A stretch of DNA of 64,000 bases from Virgisporangium aurantiacum (lineage in GTDB: Bacteria > Actinomycetota > Actinomycetes > Mycobacteriales > Micromonosporaceae): NCBI RefSeq assembly GCF_016863635.1, contig NZ_BOPG01000033.1:248001-312000 (forward strand). Direction: 5' to 3'. The position numbers were made by a program, and so were the translations under genes. Under the pieces are notes generated by a model. That model ran no database searches. It was not told the origin of the DNA and worked only from the letters and a program-made list of their open reading frames with translations. Positions 6,853 through 15,949 of this stretch are shown here, piece by piece; within the stretch, counting starts at the first letter, position 1, and every line of letters begins with the position of its first letter.

Positions 6853-7674
6853 CTACCCGTCCGCGGCCCGCACAATCACGGGTTCCTGCACCTCGGTGCG
6901 CCAGGTGTCGGGATCGCCGGTGCCGTAGACGTGGTAGATCTCGCGGCTGTACCCGGCCGACCGGTAGCCGTGCGCGTCGATCCACGTGGTGAGGGAATGG
7001 GCGGTGGGAACGATGTTCGCCATCGGGCCACGGTGGACGATCGTGGCGGCCTCGATCGGCGGCAGGTCCACCATCTCGCACCCGTCGACCGACACTCCCG
7101 GTGCGACCGGCACCGCGGCGTGCACGACGATCCCGTCACCGTCGGGCGGGTCGGAATAGAACGCGATCGGTGGGCCGGCCGCCGCCGCCTCGGCCGGGCC
7201 CCGCAACCGCTCGTACAGCGGGAGGATCACCGGTCCGATGTGCTCCGGTCCGAATCCCGGGGCCAGGTCGCTCAGCGCGGCGACGCGCACGGCCGGCACC
7301 GCCGTGACGGTCACCTCGTCGCTGGGCGCCGCCCCCTCCATCCCGATCACCAGGAGTCGCGCCTCCACGCGGGCCAGCCGCTCGGCGTCCGATGCGATCT
7401 GTTCCTGCAGTTGCGCGCGCCGCAGCCGCAGCATTCCGCGCAGCTCGGCCACGCTCACCTGTTCGTCGAGGACCGCCGTCACCTGCTCCAGCGTGAATCC
7501 CAGCTCCTTCAGGGCGATCGCGCGGTGCAGCCGCGGCAGTTGCGCCGCGTCGTAGTAGCGGTAACCGGTGGACGGGTCGACGCGCGCCGGGCGCAGCAGG
7601 CCGATCGCGTCGTAGTGGCGCAGCATGCGCACCGACACGCGGCCGTGCCGGGCGAAGTCCCCGATGCTCAACAT
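6853..7674 (-). CDS. MerR-family regulator with GyrI-like effector domain
   Basis: 273 residues. An N-terminal MerR helix-turn-helix (LSIGDFARHGRVSVRMLRHYDAIGLLRPARVDPSTGYRYYDAAQL) is followed by a coiled dimer helix (about 75-120) and a GyrI/Bac_rh_binding-type ligand domain ending 'DTWRTEVQEPVIV'. This matches BmrR-like multidrug sensors. The start lies 17 bases from the divergent methyltransferase gene, so both promoters must share or overlap this short gap. The target is unknown; the methyltransferase gene is the obvious candidate. Confidence 0.88.
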   Translation of the reverse strand: MLSIGDFARHGRVSVRMLRHYDAIGLLRPARVDPSTGYRYYDAAQLPRLHRAIALKELGFTLEQVTAVLDEQVSVAELRGMLRLRRAQLQEQIASDAERLARVEARLLVIGMEGAAPSDEVTVTAVPAVRVAALSDLAPGFGPEHIGPVILPLYERLRGPAEAAAAGPPIAFYSDPPDGDGIVVHAAVPVAPGVSVDGCEMVDLPPIEAATIVHRGPMANIVPTAHSLTTWIDAHGYRSAGYSREIYHVYGTGDPDTWRTEVQEPVIVRAADG

Positions 7675-7691
7675 GGCGCTAAGGTCGCTCG

Positions 7692-8351
7692 ATGACGTTT
7701 CTGGACGCCATCCGTGACTCGTACGACACCGTCGCCGCCGATTACGTGAAGATCATCGAGGGACCGCAACGGCTCGACCCGATCAGCCGGGCGATGCTGA
7801 CCGGGTTCGCCGAACTGCTGCTCGCCGCCGACCGGGGTCCGGTGGCCGACCTCGGCTGCGGGCCCGGCTGGTTCACGAATCTCCTCGCCGACAAGGGGCT
7901 CGACGCGTTCGGCGTCGACCTGTCGCCGGGCATGATCGAGCAGGCCCGGCAGGCGTTCCCGCACCTGCGGTTCGAGGTCGGCTCGATGACCGCGCTCGAC
8001 ATCCCCGACGCCACGCTGGGCGGAGCGCTCGCGTTCTACTCGACGCATCACACGCCGCCGGAGCACCTGCCGGTGGTGTACGCGGAGTTCCACCGGGTGC
8101 TGGCGCCCGGCGGCCTGCTGATGCTGGGCGGCCACGTCGGCGACGACCTGCACTACAGCCCGACGCAGGCGTACGGCGGCAACCCGGTGTCGTACGAGTC
8201 GCACCTCGTGCCGGCCGACCGGATCGCGGACCTGTTGGCGGCGGCCGGGTTCACCGTCACCGCGCGGTTGGACCAGCCGCACGACGGCGAGCGGCGCCAC
8301 GCGATCCTCATCGCGGAGAAGCCGGCGGAGCCGGCAGCGGCCACGGCGTGA
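7692..8351 (+). CDS. Class I SAM-dependent methyltransferase
   Basis: 219 residues. Motif I is 'VADLGCGPGWFTNLLADKG', and the acidic end of strand 2 is in 'AFGVDLSPGMIEQAR'. 'LPVVYAEFHRVLAPGGLLMLGGHVG' matches the later conserved motifs. The family methylates small molecules; the substrate cannot be told. The gene is divergent from the MerR regulator. Its 3' end overlaps the convergent metallo-hydrolase gene by 44 bases. Confidence 0.88.
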   Translation: MTFLDAIRDSYDTVAADYVKIIEGPQRLDPISRAMLTGFAELLLAADRGPVADLGCGPGWFTNLLADKGLDAFGVDLSPGMIEQARQAFPHLRFEVGSMTALDIPDATLGGALAFYSTHHTPPEHLPVVYAEFHRVLAPGGLLMLGGHVGDDLHYSPTQAYGGNPVSYESHLVPADRIADLLAAAGFTVTARLDQPHDGERRHAILIAEKPAEPAAATA

Positions 8352-9117
8352 ACGGCTCGCCGAGGTGCGGGGTGGCCAGCGTGCCGACGTGCGTGCCCAG
8401 CCGGGCCACGCGGCTCGCCCGCGCCTCGGCGGCGTCGATCTCGTGCGCGTAGGCGAGCGTCGGGTCGACCAACTGGATCGCATGCACCAGGAGGTCGCCG
8501 GTGAAGAGCACGTGGTCGGCCAGCAGCACCGACTGGTGGCCGGGGGTGTGGCCGGGGGTGGCGACGATGCGTACGTGCGGCGCCACGTCCCGGTCACCGT
8601 CCACCATGGACAGTTGACCGGTGTGCCGGAGCGGCGCGAGCAACTCGTCCTCCAGCGCCGGGTTGAGCGTCGCGACCGCCTCGATGTCGGCGCGGGGGAC
8701 CAGGTAGGTGGCGTTCGCGAAGTACGGCTTGCCCTCGTCGACCGCCCAGCCGACGTGGTCGGTGTGCAGGTGCGTCACGATCACGGTGTCGACGTCGGCC
8801 GGCGCGATGCCGGCCGCGGCGAGTTCGGCCGGGAGGTTGCCCGGCACCGGCGCCCACGAACGGGCGGGTGCGCCGGCACCGCCGATGCCGGCGTCGATCA
8901 GGATCGTGCGGCCCTCGTCGGTACGGAGGGCGTAGCACCGGAATTGCAGCCGCCACTCACCGTTCTCGTCGACGGACAGCGGGTCGAGGCGGTCGGCGTC
9001 GGCCCACTGCTCGGCGGTGGCGGCCGGGAACGCGTCGGCGCGCGGGCTGAAGAACGGGCCGACGGCGTCGGTGAGCGCGGTGACGGTGATCGCACCGACC
9101 TGCCGGTTCGCGGTCAT
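8308..9117 (-). CDS. MBL-fold metallo-hydrolase
   Basis: 269 residues. The zinc motif HLHTDHVGW (HxHxDH), the second histidine in 'TPGHTPGHQSV' and the bridging Asp in 'FTGDLLVHA' are all present, as in glyoxalase II/lactonase-like hydrolases. The ATG at 9117 overlaps the stop of the 9114-9974 gene (ATGA), so the two are translated together. The substrate is unknown; quorum-quenching-type lactonases and sulfatase-like enzymes share this layout. Confidence 0.88.
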   Translation of the reverse strand: MTANRQVGAITVTALTDAVGPFFSPRADAFPAATAEQWADADRLDPLSVDENGEWRLQFRCYALRTDEGRTILIDAGIGGAGAPARSWAPVPGNLPAELAAAGIAPADVDTVIVTHLHTDHVGWAVDEGKPYFANATYLVPRADIEAVATLNPALEDELLAPLRHTGQLSMVDGDRDVAPHVRIVATPGHTPGHQSVLLADHVLFTGDLLVHAIQLVDPTLAYAHEIDAAEARASRVARLGTHVGTLATPHLGEPFTPWPLPAPPASPR

Positions 9118-9974
9118 TGCTGCTTCACCAACTCGATGCGGTAGGTGTCGCCGGACTGCACGAACTTGTCGCCGCTGCACGTGTACGTGTCGGGGTCGAT
9201 GCTGCCCGACACCGGAACCGGGGAGCCCTTGGCCACGCCGTCGACCTTGACCGTCGACGCTCCGGAGCCCGCCACGTCGGTGTAGTAGATCCGGTTGCCC
9301 TGCGGGTGGTACTTGAACGTGATCTTCCCGTTGGTGGTGCGCTCGTACGTCTTGCCACCGGCCGTGCCGGTCGCGACGATGCCGGCCGTCATGTCGAGTT
9401 CGCCGGTGCCGTCGGCCCGGAACCGCTGGGTGGCCCCCGACGCGCTCATGTTCACCGCCACGCCCTCGAACGTGAAGACGTAGTTCGACTGCTGCTCCAC
9501 CCAGACGCCGACCACGCACGGGTCACCGGCCCCCGACGAGCTCGCCGTCGGCGTCGAGCCGGTGGTGGTCGTGGGCTTCGTCGGCTCGTCGTCGCCGTTG
9601 GCGACCACGAGCGCGATCGCCGCGCCGCCGCCGATGAGCAGGATGAGGACGCCCATCACGATGCCGATGACCAGCCCGGTGTTCGACCGCCCCGGCGGCT
9701 GTGGTCCCAACTGCGGGGGTCCCAACTGCGGGGGAGCGAACTGCTGGGGTGGGTACTGCTGAGGAGGGTATTGCTGGGGCGGGTACTGCTGGGGAGGGTG
9801 CTGCTGAGGCGGATACTGCTGCTGCGGGTCGTACTGGCCGTACGCTGGCTGTTGATACTGCGGATACTGCTCGTAGGACTGCGGCTGCGGCTCCGTGCCA
9901 CGGAACGTGCCGCATCCTGTGCAGTACCCGATCGGGTTAACGGTCGTGCTGCCGCACGTCGTACACGGTTGCAT
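9114..9974 (-). CDS. Zinc-ribbon / PQQYP-repeat / single-pass membrane protein
   Basis: 286 residues in four parts. Residues 1-25 hold a zinc ribbon (CTTCG...CTGCG). Residues about 30-92 are a Pro/Gln/Tyr-rich tail with repeated YPPQQ units. Residues about 97-122 are a membrane helix. An extracytoplasmic domain follows a Thr/Ser linker and has the look of a lipocalin-like beta-barrel ('VGVWVEQQSNYVFTFEG...RFRADGTGELDM'). The ribbon would be cytoplasmic and the barrel outside. Such proteins are common and uncharacterised in actinomycetes. It is first in an operon with the metallo-hydrolase gene. Confidence 0.8.
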   Translation of the reverse strand: MQPCTTCGSTTVNPIGYCTGCGTFRGTEPQPQSYEQYPQYQQPAYGQYDPQQQYPPQQHPPQQYPPQQYPPQQYPPQQFAPPQLGPPQLGPQPPGRSNTGLVIGIVMGVLILLIGGGAAIALVVANGDDEPTKPTTTTGSTPTASSSGAGDPCVVGVWVEQQSNYVFTFEGVAVNMSASGATQRFRADGTGELDMTAGIVATGTAGGKTYERTTNGKITFKYHPQGNRIYYTDVAGSGASTVKVDGVAKGSPVPVSGSIDPDTYTCSGDKFVQSGDTYRIELVKQQ

Positions 9975-10108
9975 TTCGCCGCCCCGGTTCAGCCTCGGTC
10001 CCGTCCCACTCCCTGTGACGGTAACCGATGCGGTCCGGTTCCCGAACGCGCGACCGGGTACCGTTGACCTGGCGTTTATGTTGATCGATGGATCGACGGG
10101 GGGTCACC

Positions 10109-10942
10109 GTGCCGTACCTGAGCAGACGGGGCATTCTGGCGGCGATGACCGGAGCCGCGGTCGGCCCCGCAGCGGTCGGCTCGGCAGCGGTCGGCTCGAC
10201 GGCCGCCCAGGCGGGCGCGGGCCGGCGGGTGGCCGCCGGGGACCTCTACCCGTCGAACACCGCGCTGTACGCCGATCCGGCGCTGGTCGAGGGCACCGAC
10301 TACGGCCGGCGGTACCGGCGGCACGCCCGGTACGACGACAGCGAGACCACCGTCACCCAGTACTCCGTCACCGTCGTGCTGGCGCTGCACGGCGGCGGGA
10401 TCGAGCCCGGCACGTCCGAACTGTGCCACGCGATCGCCGGATACCACCCGGCGGACCTCGCGCCCGTCGGCGGCCAGATCTACGACCTGTGGACGTTCGA
10501 GGGAATCCGGTCGACGAACAACGGCGACCTCCACGTCACCTCGACGCACTGCGACGATCCGGTCGCGCTGTCGCTGTGCGCCGGCGCGCACCGCGCGGTC
10601 TCCCTGCACGGCTGCACCACGACGCAGGCCGGGCTGCCGGCCGGCACCGCCGCCGTGCTCGTCGGCGGCCGCGACACCACGCTCAAGAGTGCCCTGCTCA
10701 CGGCCTATGCCGGGGTCGGCATCGTGGCGATCGACGCCGCGGGCACGCCCGCGCTGGCCGGCACCGAGCCGTCGAACATCGTCAATCGGACGCTCACCGG
10801 GGCCGGCGCCCAACTGGAGTTGACCACCCCGATGCGCGAGGCGATGTTCACGACGAACACCCGGCCCCGGCGTCGGTACACCACCACGGCCGCGTTCTGG
10901 CGGTTCGTCGAGGCGACCCGGGCGGCGCTGGCTGGGGCATGA
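10109..10942 (+). CDS. Exported poly-gamma-glutamate hydrolase family protein
   Basis: 277 residues from the GTG at 10109, chosen because GGGGGG precedes it by seven bases; an in-frame ATG at 10088 has no ribosome site. A twin-arginine signal (SRRGILAAMTGAAVG) starts the protein. 'LALHGGGIEPGTSELCHAIAG' and 'HVTSTHCDDP' give the zinc-binding residues of the PghP/DUF867 family, zinc enzymes that cut poly-gamma-glutamate and were first found on Bacillus phages. No phage genes are nearby. The TetR gene starts 8 bases downstream. Confidence 0.85.
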   Translation: MPYLSRRGILAAMTGAAVGPAAVGSAAVGSTAAQAGAGRRVAAGDLYPSNTALYADPALVEGTDYGRRYRRHARYDDSETTVTQYSVTVVLALHGGGIEPGTSELCHAIAGYHPADLAPVGGQIYDLWTFEGIRSTNNGDLHVTSTHCDDPVALSLCAGAHRAVSLHGCTTTQAGLPAGTAAVLVGGRDTTLKSALLTAYAGVGIVAIDAAGTPALAGTEPSNIVNRTLTGAGAQLELTTPMREAMFTTNTRPRRRYTTTAAFWRFVEATRAALAGA

Positions 10943-10949
10943 TGGGCGG

Positions 10950-11561
10950 ATGCGGACCGTGACCCCGCCCGGCGACCGCCGGGGCTACTCCAAGGGCCGG
11001 ATCCGCCGCGAGGACATCATCGCCGCCGCCCGCGCCGTGTACGCCGAGGCCGGCTACCACGGGTCGTCGCTGCGCGAGATCGCCAAGCGTGCCGGGATCA
11101 CCCACGCCGGCCTCCTGTACTACTTCCCCACCAAGGAGGCGCTGCTCGCCGCGGTGCTCGAACGCCGCGACGCGGAAGACGCCGAGCGCCAGCACCTCGG
11201 CGCCCCACCCGGCCTCGACGTGCTGCGCAAACTGGTGGCGCTGGCCGAGCACAACGTGCGGCACCCCGGAATCGTCGACCTGTACGTCCGCCTGGCCGCC
11301 GAAGCGGTCGGGCGCGAACACCCCGCCCACGCGTACTTCGAACGCCACTACCGCGAAGCCCGCGACCTGACGGTCCGCTCGTTCCGCGCCCTGGCCGAAC
11401 GCGGCGAACTCCGTACCGGTGTCGACCCCGAAATGGCAGCCCTCGGGTTCATCGCCCTGATGGACGGCCTCCAGGTCCAATGGCTGACCATGCCCGACGA
11501 GGTGGACCCGGTGGCCGCCCTGAGGGCCCACCTCCGAACGCTCCTGACCGTCGACCTGTAG
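10950..11561 (+). CDS. TetR-family transcriptional regulator
   Basis: 203 residues. The helix-turn-helix 'RREDIIAAARAVYAEAGYHGSSLREIAKRAGITHAGLLYYFPTKEALLAAVLERRD' is textbook TetR. The C-terminal ligand domain resembles the TetR_C_6-type regulators often placed next to sugar-oxidation genes. It follows the PGA hydrolase gene by 8 bases and converges on the Gfo/Idh/MocA gene, 9 bases away. The target is unknown. Confidence 0.9.
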   Translation: MRTVTPPGDRRGYSKGRIRREDIIAAARAVYAEAGYHGSSLREIAKRAGITHAGLLYYFPTKEALLAAVLERRDAEDAERQHLGAPPGLDVLRKLVALAEHNVRHPGIVDLYVRLAAEAVGREHPAHAYFERHYREARDLTVRSFRALAERGELRTGVDPEMAALGFIALMDGLQVQWLTMPDEVDPVAALRAHLRTLLTVDL

Positions 11562-11570
11562 CCGCCGCCG

Positions 11571-12668
11571 CTACAGGGTGCGGGCGTACGGGTCCCAGTC
11601 GGCGGGCAGCGGCGGGGGGACGTCCGTGGTGGACTCGACCACCACCGGCTGGCCGGCCGTGTACGCGTCTTCGATCGAGAGCATCACGTCGAGCACGTGG
11701 TACGCGAAGGCGCCCGACGCCCGCTCCGGCACCCCGGCCCGGATCGACCGCACCAGCTCCAGTACGCCCGTTCCGCGCGACGCCGTGTGCCCGGAGTGCG
11801 GCACCTCCTCCGCCTCCTTCTCGCCGAGGAGATGCAGCAGCGTGGCGCCCTCGAACATGTTGGGGTCGGGCACCACGGCGCTGCCCAGCGTGCCGGCGAC
11901 CTCCAGGGTCGTGCGCCGTAGCGCCGAGTCGAACGTCAGCACGATCTGGGCCGAGCCGCCGCGTTCGAACTCCAACAGCGCGGCGACCGTCGTCGGCACC
12001 GTCACCTCGAACTCGGTGCCGGCGCGCGGGCCGGAGCCGATGACCCGGGTGTCGCGGGCCTTGCTCCCGGTGGCGGTGACCCGGTGCACCGGCCCGAGCA
12101 GCGAGACCAGCCCGCTCAGGTAGTACGGGCCGATGTCCAGCAGCGGGCCGCCGCCCTCCTGGAACAGGAACTCGGGCGCCGGGTGCCAGCTCTCCGGACC
12201 CGGTGACTGGAACAGCGCCAGCCCGGTGCGGGGCTCGCCGATGCGTCCCGCCTCGATCGTGCGGCGGGCGGTCTGGAACGCGGCGCCGAGCACGGTGTCG
12301 GGGGCGCTGGCCACCCGCAGGCCCTTGTCGCGGGCGAGATCGAGCAGCTTGCGGGCCGACGCGCGGTCGAGCGCGATCGGCTTCTCGGTCCAGACGTGCT
12401 TGCCCGCCTCCAGGATCGCCAGCCCGACCTGCACGTGTGCCGCCGGGATCGTGAGGTTGACGACCACCTCGACGTCGGGCCGGGCGAGCAGGTCGGCGAC
12501 CGACCCCGAATTGGGCACGTCGTACGCCGCCGCCTGCGTCGCCGCGCGCTCCAGGTCGAGGTCGGCGACCATCACCACCGAGACGTCGGGAAAGCTGGTC
12601 AGGTTCTCCAGGTACGTGCTGCTGATCACACCGGCACCGATGATGCCGACGCCGACGGGTCCGGTCAT
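11571..12668 (-). CDS. Gfo/Idh/MocA-family sugar oxidoreductase
   Basis: 365 residues. An N-terminal Rossmann fold (VGIIGAGVISSTYLENL) and the catalytic 'GKHVWTEKPIAL' (EKP Lys) lead into the C-terminal alpha/beta domain with 'GGGPLLDIGPYYLSGL'. The family oxidises or epimerises sugars and inositols with NAD(P). Its ATG overlaps the stop of the sugar isomerase gene (ATGA), so the two probably act in sequence on the same sugar or cyclitol. Confidence 0.92.
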   Translation of the reverse strand: MTGPVGVGIIGAGVISSTYLENLTSFPDVSVVMVADLDLERAATQAAAYDVPNSGSVADLLARPDVEVVVNLTIPAAHVQVGLAILEAGKHVWTEKPIALDRASARKLLDLARDKGLRVASAPDTVLGAAFQTARRTIEAGRIGEPRTGLALFQSPGPESWHPAPEFLFQEGGGPLLDIGPYYLSGLVSLLGPVHRVTATGSKARDTRVIGSGPRAGTEFEVTVPTTVAALLEFERGGSAQIVLTFDSALRRTTLEVAGTLGSAVVPDPNMFEGATLLHLLGEKEAEEVPHSGHTASRGTGVLELVRSIRAGVPERASGAFAYHVLDVMLSIEDAYTAGQPVVVESTTDVPPPLPADWDPYARTL

Positions 12669-13399
12669 CGCGACACTCCGGAGACGTACGCGTAGCTGGC
12701 GGCGAGGCCGTCGAAGATGTCACCGGCGTAGCCGTCGAACTCCAGCACCCACAGCGCGTCGGGCGCCGCGGCCAGGATCTCGGCGACCGGTGCCCGGCCC
12801 TGCCCGGCCGGCAACTGCGCCGACGGCTCCGTGGTGAGGTCGCCGTCCTTGACGTGGATCGCGCGCACCTTCGAACCCAGCGTGCGCAGCAGCGCCGGGG
12901 TGTCGGCGCCGCCGACCGTGGACCAGTACGTGTCGACCTGCAGCACCACCTGCGGGTCGAGCAGGCTGGCGAACTCCTCCAGCGCGCTGTGCCCGCCGAG
13001 GTGCGACTGCAGTTCCCACCAGTGGTTGTGGTACCCCACGGTGATGCCGTGAGAGGCGGCCACCTTCGCCGCGGCGTTAAGCGCCTCGGCTGTCGCCGCG
13101 ACGTCGTCGAGGGTCTGCCAGTGCTCTTCCCGCACGGCGGGGTCGATCACGATGCCGATGCCGCACTCGGCGGCGGCGGCGAACACCGCGCTCTGGTCGA
13201 CGCCCACCAGCTTGGCGTGCGTGGTCGGCGCCGTCAGGCCGGCGGCGGGCAGGCCGGTGCGCAGGGCGGCGACGTTGTCGGTGAGGCCGTACGGTTCCAC
13301 CTGCGTGAACCCGATCCCGGCGAGCCGGGCGAGGGTGCCGTCGGGATCGGCCGCGAACGCCTCCCGGACCGAATACAACTGCACGGAAAGTTTGCTCAT
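12665..13399 (-). CDS. Sugar phosphate isomerase/epimerase (xylose-isomerase-like TIM barrel)
   Basis: 244 residues. It starts 'SKLSVQLYSVREAFAADPDGTLARLAGIGFTQVEPYG', the usual opening of IolE/IolH-like barrels. Metal-binding residues lie in 'YHNHWWELQ', 'LQVDTYWSTVGG' and 'IHVKDGD'. It is the first gene of a two-gene operon with the Gfo/Idh/MocA enzyme. A dyad at 13444-13467 lies 45 bases upstream of its start, so a dedicated repressor is likely, though none is adjacent. Confidence 0.88.
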   Translation of the reverse strand: MSKLSVQLYSVREAFAADPDGTLARLAGIGFTQVEPYGLTDNVAALRTGLPAAGLTAPTTHAKLVGVDQSAVFAAAAECGIGIVIDPAVREEHWQTLDDVAATAEALNAAAKVAASHGITVGYHNHWWELQSHLGGHSALEEFASLLDPQVVLQVDTYWSTVGGADTPALLRTLGSKVRAIHVKDGDLTTEPSAQLPAGQGRAPVAEILAAAPDALWVLEFDGYAGDIFDGLAASYAYVSGVSR

Positions 13400-13443
13400 G
13401 AGGCCTCCCAGGGCACGTGCGGGGCGGCGGTTTGCCCAGGTCC

Positions 13444-13467
13444 AATTTCTACCACCTGGTTAAAATT
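13444..13467 (-). promoter_or_regulatory. AT-rich dyad operator upstream of the sugar isomerase operon
   Basis: Half-sites AATTTCTACCA (13444-13454) and TGGTTAAAATT (13457-13467) flank a central CC. Nine of eleven positions pair. It stands out as AT-rich in this genome and lies where an operator for the 13399 start would be. LacI-like symmetry is inferred. Confidence 0.5.
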
Positions 13468-13471
13468 CGCG

Positions 13472-15796
13472 CTAGGAACGTCTCAACAACGCAGATTTCC
13501 ACCGCGCCAGCACCGACGGCGGCACCAGCGCGGCGAGCATCCTCGTCCGGCGGGTCGACCGCTCCCGCAGTCCGGTGCGCAACTGGAGCAGGGCGGTGGC
13601 CAGGTCGGCGTCGGTCACCGGGAACCGGGCGTACGCCGCCCGCTCCTCGGCCCGGGCCAGCGTCAGCACGCCGGCGGTCGCGGCCGGCGCGAGCGTGCCC
13701 CCGCGCACCAACCGCTCGCCGATGGCGCGGCACGACAGCGTCGACCCGGCCGTGTCGGCCGGCACCCGGTAGTCGATGAGGAGGTCGAGCATCTCCTCCC
13801 ACGCCTCGTGGGCGGCCCGCCGCGGCGCGCGCAGCCCGGCCAGGGTCGCCCGCGGCCGGCGGCCCCGCCGCAGCAGATCGCGGTGCAGGCGGGGCAGGCT
13901 GAGCAGCAGCAACACGATCAGCAGCGCGGTCGCGAGCACGAACGGCCAGCGGGCGGCCGCGTCGGCGCCACCCGCGCCCGGGCCGCCGGCGGCCGGCGGC
14001 GGCGCGGTGGGCGTCCCATTGCCGGTGGACGGATCGGGGCCGCCGCCGCCCGACGCGGCCGGTTGCGGAACGGCTCCCTCGTCGGGCGCCGGTGTCGAGG
14101 CCGGCGCCCACCCGGGGTACACCGCGCCGGTCACCGAGGTCGGCGGCGTCGCGTCGAACGGGACCCAGCCGTAGCCCTCGAAGTAGACCTCGGTCCACGC
14201 GTGCAGGTTGAGGTTGGACACCGTGTAGGTGTTGCCGGTGCGCTTGTCGCCGCGGGTGAAGCCGAACGCGACCCGGGCCGGTATGCCGGCCGCCCGCACC
14301 AGCCAGGCCAGCGCGGCGGCGTACTGCTCGCAGTAGCCGGTGCGGCCGGTCGTGATGAAGTTGACCATCGCGCTGCCGCTGTTCCCCTGCCGCGTGTACC
14401 GGTCGTACCGGAACCCGTTGGCCGGGCTGAAGAAGCCGAAGAGCGCCATCACCCGGTCGTACTGGGTCGGCTTGCCGCGAACGAGGTCCGCGGCCCGCTG
14501 CCGCACCTCGGGCACGTCGGGCACCTTCGTGAACCGCTGTACCTCCGGATGGGTCGTGGGCAGGGACGCCGCGTTGCGCAGAGCGGCCGGCGTGTAGTCG
14601 AACCGGGTGTAGGTCAGCCGGTACCGGTTGCCGGCCGCGGCGGACCGGAGCGAGTAGACGACGCTGGTCTCGCCGTCCCAGATCCACGGTCCGCGCTCGC
14701 CGTTGATCTCGGCCGGCTGCAGGAAGATCGGCAGCAGTCGCTCACTGAACGTGCGCACGGTGATCTCGGCCGTGAACCGCTGACCGGAGATGCCCGGCGC
14801 GAACACCGGCTGCGCCGCCATCTCGGCCAGCGGGCGCCGCTGCGCCGGTGCGCGGCTGACGAACCCGTCGGGGGTGACCTCGTCGGCCACCCCGAACCGG
14901 AGGTAGTGCGGTTCGGGGTCGTTGGTGTTGACGTCGACCATCGGGAACTCGCCCGACTGCCGCAGCGTCCCGGACAGGAACGAGAACAGGTTCACCGTGC
15001 CGGTGCCGGCCCGCCGCGAATCGGACCCGCCCTGGCTGCCGCGGGTGAGGTCGACGTGGTCGACCAGGCCGTCGCCGAGGCTGGGCACCCCGATCGGAAG
15101 GACCACCGCGACCGCGACACCGGCCGCGGCCATCCGCCGGGCCGCGGCCGCGAGGGGTGACGGCGTCCAGGTGTCCGCGTCGGCATCGCCGCTCGGGTAG
15201 GACCGCCCGTACCGGCGGATCCGGTCGGTGTTGTCGGCCGCGAGCAGCCAGAGGAAAGCGAGCGCCGCGCAGACGAACGACACCACCTCGGCGACCTCGT
15301 GATCGGATCCGATCACCACCGCGTGCACGGCCGCCATCGGCACGCCGGCGATCAGCGTCCACCCCGCCACGACGACCGCGATGTCGATCGCGAGCAGCAC
15401 CCCGCCGACGCCGAGCGCGGCGAGGAAGTGCAGGGACGGGTCGTCGCCCACCGGGATGCCGGTGTCCCGGGCCGCGATGCCGGCCTCGCGCAGCAACGAA
15501 CTGAACCGCACCAGCGTGGCCGGTGACGGGAGGAACCCGAACCAGGCGTGATCGCGCGCGAACAGAGAGGTGAGGCACAGCAGGTAGACGGCGATCATTC
15601 CGAGCGTGCCGGTGAGTTGCGGCGTGCGCAGCGCGCGCAGCGCGAGCGCGGTGGCCGTCATCGCGAGCACGACGGCGAGGACGCCGATCATCCATTCCCA
15701 GCTGCGGAAGACGAACTGCAGGGGCACCGCCGCGAGCAGGGTGACCACTGCTGACAGCAGGGTGGCACGCAGATCCCGTCTGCTGCCGAACTGCAC
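13472..15796 (-). CDS. TgpA-like membrane transglutaminase-domain protein
   Basis: 774 residues from a GTG start. About six membrane helices occupy residues 10-250. A large extracytoplasmic region follows, with a transglutaminase-like core: the catalytic Cys is in 'GRTGYCEQYAAALAWLVRAAGIPARVAFGF', the His in 'NLHAWTEVYFEGYGWVPFDATPP'. A Pro/Gly linker, one more helix (about 640-660) and a cytoplasmic DUF4129-type tail complete it. This is the DUF3488-transglutaminase architecture that usually sits with MoxR and DUF58 genes; neither neighbour is here. The natural substrate of the family is not settled. Confidence 0.88.
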   Translation of the reverse strand: MQFGSRRDLRATLLSAVVTLLAAVPLQFVFRSWEWMIGVLAVVLAMTATALALRALRTPQLTGTLGMIAVYLLCLTSLFARDHAWFGFLPSPATLVRFSSLLREAGIAARDTGIPVGDDPSLHFLAALGVGGVLLAIDIAVVVAGWTLIAGVPMAAVHAVVIGSDHEVAEVVSFVCAALAFLWLLAADNTDRIRRYGRSYPSGDADADTWTPSPLAAAARRMAAAGVAVAVVLPIGVPSLGDGLVDHVDLTRGSQGGSDSRRAGTGTVNLFSFLSGTLRQSGEFPMVDVNTNDPEPHYLRFGVADEVTPDGFVSRAPAQRRPLAEMAAQPVFAPGISGQRFTAEITVRTFSERLLPIFLQPAEINGERGPWIWDGETSVVYSLRSAAAGNRYRLTYTRFDYTPAALRNAASLPTTHPEVQRFTKVPDVPEVRQRAADLVRGKPTQYDRVMALFGFFSPANGFRYDRYTRQGNSGSAMVNFITTGRTGYCEQYAAALAWLVRAAGIPARVAFGFTRGDKRTGNTYTVSNLNLHAWTEVYFEGYGWVPFDATPPTSVTGAVYPGWAPASTPAPDEGAVPQPAASGGGGPDPSTGNGTPTAPPPAAGGPGAGGADAAARWPFVLATALLIVLLLLSLPRLHRDLLRRGRRPRATLAGLRAPRRAAHEAWEEMLDLLIDYRVPADTAGSTLSCRAIGERLVRGGTLAPAATAGVLTLARAEERAAYARFPVTDADLATALLQLRTGLRERSTRRTRMLAALVPPSVLARWKSALLRRS

Positions 15797-15949
15797 CCCG
15801 CAACTCCCGCGACCGCGTTGATCAAACCTGGCCTATTGGCGCGAGTGTACGCGTACGCCGCAGCGTCGATGGGGCACGTGTTTGGTCGGCGGCGGGGTCG
15901 GGCACAACCACTTCGTCACGGAGAACCCAGATTTTCAGGGGGAGATGTC

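Noticed and set aside
10109..10942. Prophage remnant around the phage-type poly-gamma-glutamate hydrolase
   Set aside because: No integrase, structural or lysis genes around it; the protein has its own Tat signal and a TetR neighbour.
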